A DNA stretch of 11,276 bases from Candidatus Gracilibacteria bacterium CG2_30_37_12 (GTDB taxonomy: Bacteria; Patescibacteriota; Gracilibacteria; BD1-5; UBA2023). The translations under genes were made by a program, and so were the position numbers. The stretch is taken from positions 1 through 11,276 of the forward strand of contig MNYO01000025.1 of NCBI GenBank assembly GCA_001873165.1, in the 5' to 3' direction. Under the pieces are notes generated by a model that had not been told where the DNA came from, ran no database searches, and saw only the letters and a list, made by a program, of their open reading frames with translations. Each line of letters begins with the position of its first letter. Position 1 is the first letter of the stretch. Below, in pieces: positions 1 to 8,639 of the stretch.

Positions 1-42
1 ATAGTTTTGTTTGTTGGAATTAAGGGGATTTTTAATGATTTT

Positions 43-203
43 ATTAAATTCTTATACCCCGCTGCTTGCGGCGTGGGATTCCACTCTTCCTACTCTAACT
101 ACTTTTTAGAAATTGCCGGTCGTCAAGCGTAGTGTAGCGAGAAATTTGCGTAATACCCCGTTAGCTTGCTACGGGGATAGCGAATTTCAGGCAATTTCCT
201 TTA
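43..203 (+). repeat. 161-bp structured dispersed repeat, copy A
   Basis: This stretch matches 11074-11234 in the same orientation with a constant offset and only two differences, at positions 56 (A/C) and 147 (T/C). It can fold as a nested structure. The outer arms at 109-117 and 190-198 are perfectly complementary. Inside them, 141-149 pairs with 180-188, and within that a C4G/CG4 hairpin lies at 156-176. The T147C difference changes a U-G pair to a C-G pair, so pairing is kept in the + strand transcript. A second short GC-rich hairpin lies near 57-77. The copy ends only 6 bases before the likely ATG of the next gene, so it probably forms its 5' leader. It could be a mobile leader or REP-like element, or a small RNA; no known RNA family is recognised. 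Confidence 0.85.
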
Positions 204-209
204 TTTTTT

Positions 210-788
210 ATGAATACATTTATGTTATTGACTCATTCATGAAAGGGGCGAAAGATTATTGCTATCGCAATTCTTAGTAATATGGAGTTCTCTCCACGTA
301 TTCGGGAACTAGTGCTTTCTGTTATTCGTAACAATACCAAATTTTCCTCTCGTTGGGCATATAGGCTCCAATCTGTTATTGACGAATTAGTCAATAATGC
401 CATCGAACATGGATCAGATGGGCATTCTCTTGTGATTATTAGCCTGTTTTTAGATCCAATTGATGGAAGTCTTGAAGTGACTATAACCGATGCAGGAATG
501 GGAATGAAAAAAACAACAGCTGAAGTGCTGACCAAAAAGATGTATGAAAATTATGAACTTATGAAGGAAAATCCTTTGATAAATACTACGATTCGTGGAA
601 GAGGACTGGCTCAGATTGTTATCAATTGGACGGATACTTTTGAAATCCAAGATAATGTTGACGGAAAATGAGGACTGACTGTGAAGGTTGTTAAAAATTT
701 GACTCCTGACTGTCAAGAAGTGAAAAAAACTTCAGAAGAATTAGCACCTTCTCTTGCGGATATAGGTATCGAGGTATCCATTATCTAA
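210..788 (+). CDS. RsbW/SpoIIAB-like serine-protein kinase (anti-sigma type ATPase), UGA = Gly
   Basis: A 192-aa protein of the GHKL ATPase fold. The N box is at residues 58-67 (D-E-L-V-N-N-A-I-E-H). The G1 box is D94-A-G-M-G98 and the G2 box is G130-R-G-L. This layout, a stand-alone ATP-binding domain with no histidine phospho-acceptor domain, is that of RsbW/SpoIIAB kinases, which bind a target such as a sigma factor and phosphorylate a STAS antagonist. UGA codons at 240 and 669 are read as Gly. With them the reading frame runs from ATG 210 (or ATG 222) to TAA 786-788; read conventionally it would shrink to 282-671 and lose the C-terminal strand after the G2 box. There is no Shine-Dalgarno. 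The STAS partner and phosphatase follow on the same strand, which supports the role. The target is not visible in this window. Start choice is the least certain part. Confidence 0.8.
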
Positions 789-843
789 ATATATATCAAA
801 GATACCAGTCTATTTCACATTATATTTTTTACTTTTATTGTAT

Positions 844-1173
844 ATGAAATCCGTATTTACTATCAAGCTTTTGGGTGATCTCGATGCGGTGACTATCGAA
901 CCGTATAGTAGTGTTATCGATAAACTCATTACCACCATCACGAGTCCTTCCGTGGTATTACTCGACTTCTCACAAGTTCCGTATATGAACTCTACGGCTA
1001 TTGGAAATATCGCACACTGGTATTCACTCTTTCAAGACAAAGAATCCGAAGTACACATGATAGGACTCAATGAAAATATTTATGATACTCTCGATCTTGT
1101 GGGACTTTTGCATATTATTCCACATCATACATCGCTTGAAGCCTTTAAAGCTGTTATCGCTGCACAATCATAA
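844..1173 (+). CDS. STAS-domain anti-sigma factor antagonist (RsbV/SpoIIAA-like)
   Basis: A 109-aa single STAS domain. The signature strand and helix run L-D-F-S-Q-V-P-Y-M-N-S-T-A-I-G at residues 40-54. This corresponds to the D-S-S-G phosphorylation loop of SpoIIAA, so Ser50 (or Thr51) is the likely phospho-acceptor. The usual aspartate before the serine is Asn49 and the usual glycine is Ala52, a mild departure from the family pattern. In the known scheme the dephosphorylated STAS protein binds the RsbW-type kinase and frees that kinase's target. Start is the ATG at 844; a TTG two codons earlier is in frame but less likely. No in-frame UGA is present. It sits 55 bases after the kinase gene and 89 bases before the sensor phosphatase, the two expected partners. 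Confidence 0.85.
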   Translation: MKSVFTIKLLGDLDAVTIEPYSSVIDKLITTITSPSVVLLDFSQVPYMNSTAIGNIAHWYSLFQDKESEVHMIGLNENIYDTLDLVGLLHIIPHHTSLEAFKAVIAAQS

Positions 1174-1262
1174 GTCAATACCTTAGACTACTTTATTTCC
1201 TCTTTTCCTCTATAAAAATATCTCCATATTCTTTTTAAGAAATACACCTCCTCTTTTTGTAT

Positions 1263-3797
1263 ATGAGTATCAAAAATAAATTTCTCCTCTTTTTTTCTAT
1301 CATTATTCTAGCTTTTATTAGTACGCTAACTTTTCTGCTTTTTCGAACCGAGGAGATGATCGTAAAAAGTCTCTATAATGACTTTTCTCAGATTGCAAAT
1401 AGTACGGTCAAAGAAATTGACAGCTTCCTATTAAATCGTATCTTGAGTCTGGAAACCCTTTCTCATAATGAAGGAATAAAAATACAAATGGTCGGAACGG
1501 ATGATACGAAAAATGTCCATAAAAAAAATGAAATCAAGGAAAATGCTTCTGTGGAAATGGGGACAGGAAGTATTACGGGGACAGGAACATTCGATTCTGT
1601 ATGAGTACAGAAGACCAGTACTGGAAAAGTTGAAAATACTGGGAAAATTGTACGAAAAAATATTCCGATGAAGCAGGTACTCTCAGAAAAAGAAAATACT
1701 TCGAAAATATTGAATTCATCCATAAAGGAAAATGAAGATCTTCAAGAAGTTCTAAAAGATTTTATCTTGATTAATACGGATTTCCATTCGGTAGAACTTG
1801 TGAGCGTATCAGGACAAACTATTGCATATATATCAGAAGAAACATTGAGTGAGAATGATGCAGTATCACAGAAACTTATTCTCGAGAAACTTGGACGGGA
1901 TCGTACGACAAAAGATCTCTTTGTAAAGGCGCGAGCAGGGGATAAATCCTATTATATAGAAGATGCTGTGAGGGAAGATGATGGGAATGTTACTATTGAT
2001 ATCGCTGTTCCCATATATCTTGAGCAAGACGGAAAGAAATCATTTATCGGTACGATTATCGGAGATGTGAATATGAAACACATCTGGGAGATCACTGATA
2101 ATATCAAAATCGGAACGACAGGCGAGGTGATGTTGTATAATAAATCTGGATTCACCATTGCTGATCGTTACAAGGAAAAAATATTGACACGACCGAAGAT
2201 TATTGTTCCTTCTATTCAAGCTCTTTTACGAGGAGAGCAAGGAGAAACAGTAGAGATATCTGAGATGGGAACGGAGGCAATTACTGCCTATGAACCTCTT
2301 TTATGATACAAGGAATATAAAGGACTCTGATGGGGTATTCAAGTGACGCAAGATACTGATGAAGCTTTCAAAACTATGAGAACATTTACTTTGTATGGAC
2401 TTCTCTTGATGGTTGCTATTATATTGTTGGTATTACTTTTCGTATATTTGATTCATACACGTGTATCAGGACCGATTATTCGACTTGCTCAGGTAGCAAA
2501 GGAGATTGGTAATGGAAATTATTTGGTGGATATGGAAAATATCACTACTTCTATTTCTTCTCGTGATGAGATTAATCTCTTGGCGCAGACATTTCGGGAT
2601 ATGCTTCTCAATCTGAGAACCAATATCAATCTAATGGAACAATATAAACATACGATCGATGAAAGTAGTCTGGTTTCTAAAACAGATATACGAGGAATTA
2701 TAACCTATGCCAATAAACAGTTTTGTGAAAAAGCACAGTTTACCGAAGCGGAACTCATCGGGAAATCACATAATATCGTTCGACACCCCGACACCCCAAA
2801 AGAAACATTTAAAAATCTCTGGGATACAATTTCTGCGAAGAAAATATGGAGAGGTATTGTAAAAAATCGTGCTAAAGATGGTTCTGCTTATTGGGTAACA
2901 GCAATGATTGCTCCGATTTTGGACATCAATGGGAATATCTTTGAATACATGTCCATACGAACCGATATTACTGAACTGCAAAATACCAAGATTCAGCTTG
3001 CAGAATCATTTACGAAACTTCAGGAAAACACCGAAGCGCTGATAGAAGGGAAGCGTATATCTCGTGAATTTGAACTCGCGAAAAATATCCAGGAAACATT
3101 TCTCCCTAAGGTAACGAGTGATTTTATCCCTCATTTCGATACATATTGTGTAGTATATTCTGCAACGGAAATCGGAGGAGATCTCTATGATATTATCCCA
3201 TCGACATCCAAAGATGAATATCTTTTCTATATCGGAGATGTGACGGGGCACGGACTTATTTCTGGAATTATTATGGCGATTATCAGTTCGCTCGTATATA
3301 CATTCAACCGTGAAGTCGGAGGAAATATCCAGTTATTGCTATCGAAGTTGAACAATGTTGTTATGGCACGCATACCACCAAAGATGTTTGTGACGATGTT
3401 ATTTATGAAATATAAACCTGCGACGAAGACATTCTCATATATGGGAGCAGGACATGAGAGATTCTTGATATATAGAAAAAATACTTGAAAAGTGGAAATT
3501 ATGCCTTCTGGAGGTATTGCTGTCGGGATGTTTGCGAATATGTTCGCTAAAGATGTTTCCAAAGAGTTCACGCTCGCATCGGGAGATATGCTTCTCCTTT
3601 ATACCGACGGTATTACCGAAGCGAAGAATCCAGAGAATGAATTATTTGGAATCGAGAGACTTGCCGCGAGTCTTGAGAAACATCATGAACATTCAAGTGC
3701 AGTACTCTGCGATAATATATTCGCAGACATAAAGGAATTTGCTCAGTCCGATATTTTCGTAGATGATATCACTATGATGGCATTCGGAGCAGAATAA
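1263..3797 (+). CDS. Membrane sensor PP2C phosphatase (Cache-HAMP-PAS-SpoIIE), RsbU-like
   Basis: An 844-aa protein once four UGA codons (1602, 2304, 2328, 3486; residues 114, 348, 356, 742) are read as Gly. Order of parts: transmembrane helix about 7-29; extracytoplasmic region about 30-375 resembling a double Cache sensor, with a low-complexity Gly/Thr/Lys stretch near residues 100-130; second helix about 377-401; HAMP about 402-456; PAS about 458-570 of the Aer type, with R507-H-P-D510 followed by a V-K-N-R-x-K-D-G-x-x-Y-W-V segment; linker; SpoIIE/PP2C phosphatase about 600-844. The phosphatase motifs are complete: G-G-D640-L-Y-D, G-D659-V-T-G-H-G, Y-T-D782-G and D834-D835-I-T. It should dephosphorylate the neighbouring STAS protein in response to a ligand outside the membrane and/or redox state inside. 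Start is ATG 1263. No Shine-Dalgarno is seen. The signal is unknown; family assignment is firm. Confidence 0.88.
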
Positions 3798-3849
3798 AAG
3801 AAGTATATTATTTTTGTAACTCTCAGCCCCGTTAACTCCTCTCAATTAA

Positions 3850-4155
3850 GACTTGACTTTGGATGTTAAATGGAAAACTCTGGGGGATGTTAGTATAGTA
3901 GATACATTCGATTTTGCCAAAAATGCTCTCAATGCTTTCAAAAATGGGAACATTGAGACCAGAAAGATTATCTTTCGATCTCTTGGCTCGAACTGGACTT
4001 TGAAAGATAAAAAACTGCAAGCCAATCTGAACGATTGGCTTTTGCTGTTACAGAAATCTCAAAATTCCAACTCCCTCATTTCTATAAGGTTAGAACCGAC
4101 TAAAAAAGGCATCAGGTTGCGGAAACTTGATGCCTCTAATGATAGATTTCAACTA
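3850..4155 (+). pseudogene. C-terminal remnant of a serine recombinase / integrase
   Basis: The frame opens after a TAA at 3847 and reads as the tail of a large serine recombinase: a D-F-A-K-N-A segment, then G-N-I-E-T-R-K-I-I-F, then L-G-S-N-W-T-L-K-D-K-K-L, and finally I-R-L-E-P-T-K-K-G. This is the pattern found at the ends of site-specific recombinases in Patescibacteria. The catalytic serine domain and the rest of the protein are missing, so it cannot be active. The open frame continues without a stop through the antisense of the tRNA-Phe gene to about 4290, as expected when an integrase gene abuts its tRNA attachment site. The homology is recognised from memory of the family, not from a search, and the true end is not defined. 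Confidence 0.6.
4102..4134 (-). terminator. Rho-independent terminator of tRNA-Phe
   Basis: On the - strand a nine-pair stem with one mismatch (arms 4126-4134 and 4108-4116, loop 4117-4125) is followed by six T (4107 down to 4102). It begins 22 bases beyond the 3' end of the tRNA gene, so it most likely ends the tRNA-Phe transcript. It lies inside the open frame of the recombinase remnant. Confidence 0.75.
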
Positions 4156-4230
4156 TGGTGGCGAGGGGCAGAATTGAACTGCCGACACAAGGCTTTTCAG
4201 GCCTCTGCTCTACCACTGAGCTACCCCGCC
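4156..4230 (-). tRNA. tRNA-Phe (anticodon GAA)
   Basis: Read on the - strand this 75-base gene folds as a full cloverleaf. The acceptor stem GGCGGGG pairs with CCTCGCC (one G-T pair), the D stem is GCTC/GAGC, the anticodon stem GAGGC pairs with GCCTT, and the loop CTGAAAA gives anticodon GAA. The T arm is GGCAG-TTCAATT-CTGCC and the CCA end is encoded. It lies 117 bases beyond the dnaE stop on the same strand, with its own -10 box and terminator. A recombinase remnant abuts its 3' end, which marks this end as a probable integration site. Confidence 0.95.
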
Positions 4231-4241
4231 GGGCGACAAGC

Positions 4242-4270
4242 ATTATATGGAAAATTAGGAGAAAGCAAAA
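4242..4270 (-). promoter_or_regulatory. Probable promoter of tRNA-Phe
   Basis: On the - strand a perfect TATAAT (4247 down to 4242) lies 11 bases before the first base of the tRNA, so transcription would start about 5 bases upstream of the mature 5' end. The -35 position (TTTTGC at 4270-4265, 17-base spacing) is weak. It overlaps the edge of a perfect palindrome. Confidence 0.6.
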
Positions 4271-4296
4271 GATTTTTAGAGATTCTCTAAAAATCT
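4270..4296. repeat. Perfect 27-base AT-rich palindrome between dnaE and tRNA-Phe
   Basis: Arms 4270-4282 and 4284-4296 are perfectly complementary over 13 bases around a single central base. On the - strand the hairpin is followed by TTTT, so it may act as the dnaE terminator; it is A/T rich with a very tight loop, so an operator just upstream of the tRNA promoter is an alternative. The surrounding 4231-4347 holds nothing else that I recognise. Confidence 0.6.
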
Positions 4297-4347
4297 GGAT
4301 TTGCATTCGAACCTTCCCTATATTACGAATTGGCGACTCATTCTATT

Positions 4348-7300
4348 TTACCAACCTTTTGCTTGAGTCCATTTCTCGATTGCCCCTATAGATTCTACCG
4401 ATATTTTTGTATCTTTTTTCTGCCCCTGTATCTCTATGTATACCTGAATAGATCACGGAATAAGTCCTTCTAAATAGATTTTGAGATCTACGAGATCTTG
4501 TCGGCACGCAGAAGTAGGAATGTATATGAGGAACTTTTTTATATTTTCTTCTGGGTGAATATCTTGTTGATTATTAGGGTGAACACATAGGCTCCCCGAA
4601 GGCAGTCCTTTAGGATTCGCCCCTACAATTGCATCATTTTCATTTGTATCATCTTCAGTATCTTCCTCTGTTTCTGATTCATTGGATTCCATTATTTCAT
4701 CCTCTTCTTTTCATTTCTCTTCCTTGTTATTTGTTGCTGGTTTCTTGTCGTTTTCGCTTATCTCTTCGGTAAATCCTGAGAGATTTACGAGTGCTTTCGC
4801 ATCGAAGAGATTCATATCATTTGCTTGTTGCCGAGTAGAAGTGATAGTGGAAGGACGGATGGTTTGTGCTGTGACTGCCATTTCTCCATTTTCCTCATTT
4901 CCTCGGAAAATACCCTCGACGAGGAGTATCTTATCTTCTTCAAGAAGGGGAGAAAGTGCTTCATATTCTTTGGAAAATACCAGTACGGTGAATTTGAAAT
5001 CGAAACTATCACAAGTAGCAATAGCCATCATTTTCCCTGTTTTTGTTTGTACGTGTCGTACGGATGTGACGAGACCAATCAATCGAACTCGTTTCATTAC
5101 TTCTTTTTTAGTTTTGGTTGGTGTTTCTATTTTCTTGTCATTATTATTTTCAGGGGAAATAATAATTTCAGAATGAATATTTGGTTGGTAATCAGTTTGA
5201 ACACTGAGGTTTGCTCCTATATCTTCTTCTCATTCATTACTTTGTGAATTTTCATTCTTGATACTTAGTTCACTATGTTCCGCTTTTTTTGTCATCTTCT
5301 TTTGCCACTCGATAATATGTTCCATACCGATAGTCCGTTTATCGATATAGGGTTTAAGTCCATCGAGTCCATGTCCAGAAACTCCATATCCGATGGATTG
5401 TTTTTCTCCACGAATGCGTTCCTCGAAAGTCATGGGTTTCGCTTTTTCCAGAGAAAACCTCAAATGTTCGGTTCCGTGGTCACCAAAGTCAAAAAGTCCA
5501 ATCTGACTCGTCGCTTGTTTTTTCTCGTTTTCTTTTTGAACGGCACTCATTTTCAGTATGGACGCAAAAAGGTTTGCACGATCGCCAAACTTATCAAGTG
5601 CCCCAGAAAGTATCAATGCTTCGAGAGCCTTTTTATTGATAACATCGCCACTATTTCGTTCGATGAATTCATATATTGTCGTGTATGGAGAGGTTTCTCG
5701 GTTGCGACGAATAGAATCGATCGGTCCATCTCCGAGTCATTTTATAGCCTTGAGTCCAAAACGAATATGGTGTCGGTCGATGTAGGTAAAATGTTTCATA
5801 GATTCATTGACATCGGGTGGGAGAATCTCGATTCCCTTGGATTTACATTCTCCGATTTCCATAGTGATACGCTCCATATCTTCCTCGTCTGATACCATGA
5901 GAGCAGTCATAAACTCCGTCGGATAATATGCTTTCAAATACGCGGTTTGATAAGAAATCATCGCATAACAAGCGGCGTGGGATTTATTGAAAGAATAATC
6001 CGCAGCGGGCATAACCATTTTCTCATAGATAAATTCACTCGTTTCTGGTTTATATTCATTGGTTTCTGCGGCTTTTTTCACGAAATCGATCTTGATTTTC
6101 TCAACGACTTCACGGATTTTCTTTCCGACTCATCGACGCAAGACATCAGCTTCTCCGAGCGAAAATCCTCCCATAGATTGAGAAAGTTGCATGAGTTGCT
6201 CTTGATATATAGCGATACCATGTGAGACATTTAAGTATGGTCCCAGATCTCGTTCGAGTTTTCTCGTCTCTTCTTTTACGGTGTCTTTTCAATATTTTTT
6301 CTCGAGAATATCTCTGAGTTCGTCCATCATATAGGAAACTTTTTCTCGTCCGTATTTCCGGTCGATATAGACAGGGATAAATGCCATAGGCCCTGGACGA
6401 TAGAGGGCAACCATCGCGATAATATCCTCGAACGAATTGGGCTTCAAATCTTTGAGATACTTCCGCATCCCGGCAGATTCAAACTGAAATACTCCCGCAG
6501 TATCCCCCTGAGCAAATATTTTAAATACTTTCTTGTCACTAAAACTGATTTTGAGCATATCAATATCCTTCCCATGTATTTCCTTGATAATTCGGAGACA
6601 TCGTTCGATGATGGTCAGATTTCGGAGTCCGAGGAAGTCCATTTTTAAAAGTCCGAGATCTTCGAGAGGTTTTGCACTAAATTGCGTAACGGTCGTTACT
6701 ATATCTTTTGGAGGATGTTGGAGTGGACAATAATCGGTCATAGGACGTGGCGCGATGATAACCGCACAGGCATGTACTCCGAGTTGTCGGATAGATCCTT
6801 CAAGTTTCAGAGCACTATCGATAACCATATGATATCGATCATCGCTGTCATAGAAATTTTTAAATTCTACTGATTCAATCAGCGCATCTTTGAGCTTGGT
6901 TCCTGGTTTTGAAGGAATAGCTGCTGCGAGTTTATTCATCTCAGCAAAAGGGATTCCGAGAGCTTTCCCGACATCCTTGACTGCTGCACGAGCCGCCATG
7001 GTTCCAAAAGTACAGATCTGAGCCACATGATCACTCCCATATTTATTACGTACATATTCGATAACTTTGTCCCGTCCCGTATCGGAGAAATCCACATCGA
7101 TATCGGGCATAGAAACACGAGAAGGGTTGAGGAATCGTTCAAAAAGGAGACCATAGGGAAGGGGGTCGATATTGGTAATATTGGAAAGATACGCAAGTAT
7201 CGCTCCAGCTGCGGACCCACGTCCTGGTCCGACAGGCACGTCATTTTTCTTCGCCCAGATGATAAAATCGGAAACGATATTAAAATACCCATTAAATCCC

Positions 7301-8505
7301 ATCAAATCTACCACAATAAGTTCGTATTCTAGTCTGTCTACGATTGTTTTATTTTGTTCTGTTCCTGTGGTAACTATCTCATTTTTTGTATCGGTATAAT
7401 AGGTTTTTGCGAGTTCTTGGAGTTCGAGCGCAGACATATCCGAGAGTTTTTTCTCGGATCCAGCGATATCTTTTTTGTGGATAAATTCGGTGATAGTCGC
7501 TTCGTCGAGCCCAAAATTATAGCGATGATTCAGTCCCTCGATGCATATGCGACGCAAATTCCATTCCTCCTCCTCAAGTTTTTTCACTCCATGAGGTATA
7601 TTTTCTATATAATTCTTGTAACGAGCTTTTTCTATTTCTCCGAGTTCAAAAGTGGGAATAAGTGTTTTTCCGTACGGGATATCGATACGAATTTTGTCAT
7701 TGATTTCAAGCGTATTATGGATTGCTTCTGGTACATGTGCAAAAAGTTCCGCCATTTCTGCAGGACTTCTGAGGGCATAATTCCCCTCGATAAGAGTGGG
7801 ACGATCTGGATCTTCGAGCGAACGACCATCTCCAATACAATAAAAAAGATCACGAGCTTCCGCATCGTTTTGGTCGATATAATACACATGATTGGTAGCA
7901 ACTACTTTATGTCCATAGGTTCGTGAAAGTTTTACGAGATAATCATTAATTTTCGGTTGATTTCCCCGATCAGGATGCTCTTGGAGTTCCAGATAAAAAT
8001 CCTCTTTTCCGAAGATTCCTTCATAGTACGAGATTCTTTGACGAATATATTCCTCACTTTTTCCGGTAGTAATATGTTGTGGAATCTCTCCCATAATAGA
8101 TCCAGAAAGTCCGATCAAGTGACTTTTGTACTTTTCCAAGAGTTCAAAATCGATTCGTGGTCGACCATTGTACATCCCTTCAAGCCAAGATTCTGTCACC
8201 ATATCGATCAAATTTTTGTACCCTTCTACATTTTTCGCCAAGAGCACGATTTCAAAGAGCTCATTATCCTTGTCTCGATTGGTTTTCCCTTTCTTGGAAA
8301 TAGTTGCTTCCACTCCGATAATCGGATTAATCCCCGCTTCTTTTGCTTTTTTGTAGAATTCAAATGCTCCATACAGATTCCCCGCATCGGTGATGGCAAG
8401 TCCGGGCATCTCAAGAGCTTGTGCTTGTTTTACAAAAGCCCCTGGTTTTCCGAGACCAGAGAGAAATGAATAGTGTGTGTGAGTATGAAGGTGAACGAAA
8501 GACAT
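4348..8505 (-). CDS. dnaE: DNA polymerase III subunit alpha, UGA = Gly
   Basis: The replicative polymerase catalytic subunit, 1385 aa once six UGA codons (residues 739, 792, 923, 1092, 1265, 1351) are read as Gly. The N-terminal PHP domain opens with H5-L-H7-T-H9 and has intact metal-type histidines. The palm carries G-P-G-R-G-S at 426-431, catalytic D468 and D470 in M-P-D-I-D-V-D-F, and the third aspartate D623 in K-M-D-F-L-G-L. The fingers and tandem HhH regions follow, with A-D-V-L-R-R-G-V-G-K-K (UGA at residue 792) and K-A-I-K-G (UGA at 923). An OB fold spans about 1137-1225 and a small C-terminal domain about 1324-1385. No DnaQ-type exonuclease is fused, so it is not PolC. It is longer than the roughly 1100-1200 aa usual for DnaE, because of acidic, Asn-rich linkers on both sides of the OB fold. 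ATG 8505 gives the canonical PHP start; an in-frame ATG upstream is unlikely. It is divergent from the P-loop kinase gene. No Shine-Dalgarno is seen. Confidence 0.96.
4575..4626. repeat. Palindromic repeat embedded in frame inside dnaE
   Basis: A segment bounded by TAGGGTGAA (4575-4583) and its near inverted copy TTCGCCCCTA (4616-4625), with further partial pairing inside. It falls in the linker between the OB fold and the C-terminal domain of DnaE and is translated as A-N-P-K-G-L-P-S-G-S-L-C-V-H-P-N-N on the - strand. Its composition and residues differ from the acidic linker around it. The form is that of small palindromic elements that spread in genomes and can insert in frame, as the Rickettsia palindromic elements do. 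Family identity is inferred. Confidence 0.5.
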
Positions 8506-8575
8506 AAAAATTGAGTTCTTTTGATGGAATATTTTTGGTGAGTATATGGAAAATTTGCAAAAATAAAAATAAACA

Positions 8576-8603
8576 TTGTCTTTTTTTATTTTTTCCATAC
8601 TAT
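8576..8603 (+). promoter_or_regulatory. Possible promoter for the P-loop kinase in the divergent gap
   Basis: In the 134-base gap between the divergent dnaE and kinase starts, TTGTCT (8576-8581) and TACTAT (8598-8603) stand 16 bases apart on the + strand. Both boxes match the sigma-70 consensus at four of six bases, and the gap is A/T rich, so this is a weak call. On the - strand a TATACT (8546 down to 8541) could be a -10 for dnaE, without a clear -35. An AGGGG at 8622-8626, 13 bases before the kinase ATG, is the nearest thing to a ribosome binding site in the window. Confidence 0.3.
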
Positions 8604-8639
8604 CCTGGCAACTTATTTTATCAGGGGAAATATAAATCT

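Noticed and set aside
43-203. CRISPR or tandem array
   Set aside because: Only two distant copies exist and there are no regularly spaced repeats with spacers anywhere in the window.
1263-3797. Four broken gene pieces or frameshifted pseudogene
   Set aside because: All pieces are in one frame, separated only by UGA, and each domain continues across the UGA.
4303-4313. T-arm-like GGTTCGAATGC on the - strand, perhaps a second tRNA
   Set aside because: No acceptor, D or anticodon arms can be built around it.
4155-4391. Short + strand protein over the tRNA region (reads G-R-I-E-L-P-T-Q-G-F)
   Set aside because: It is the antisense translation of tRNA-Phe.
5275-8469. Several long + strand open frames inside dnaE (for example 5275-5892, 7354-7926, 7957-8469)
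   Set aside because: They are shadows of dnaE, rich in Phe/Ser/Ile, with no recognisable domain or start signal.
4348-8505. Selenocysteine or UGA = Trp as the reason for in-frame UGA in dnaE
   Set aside because: There are six UGA codons, none at a place for catalytic Sec, no SECIS-like hairpin is evident, and one is at the K-A-I-K-G glycine; Trp sites use TGG.
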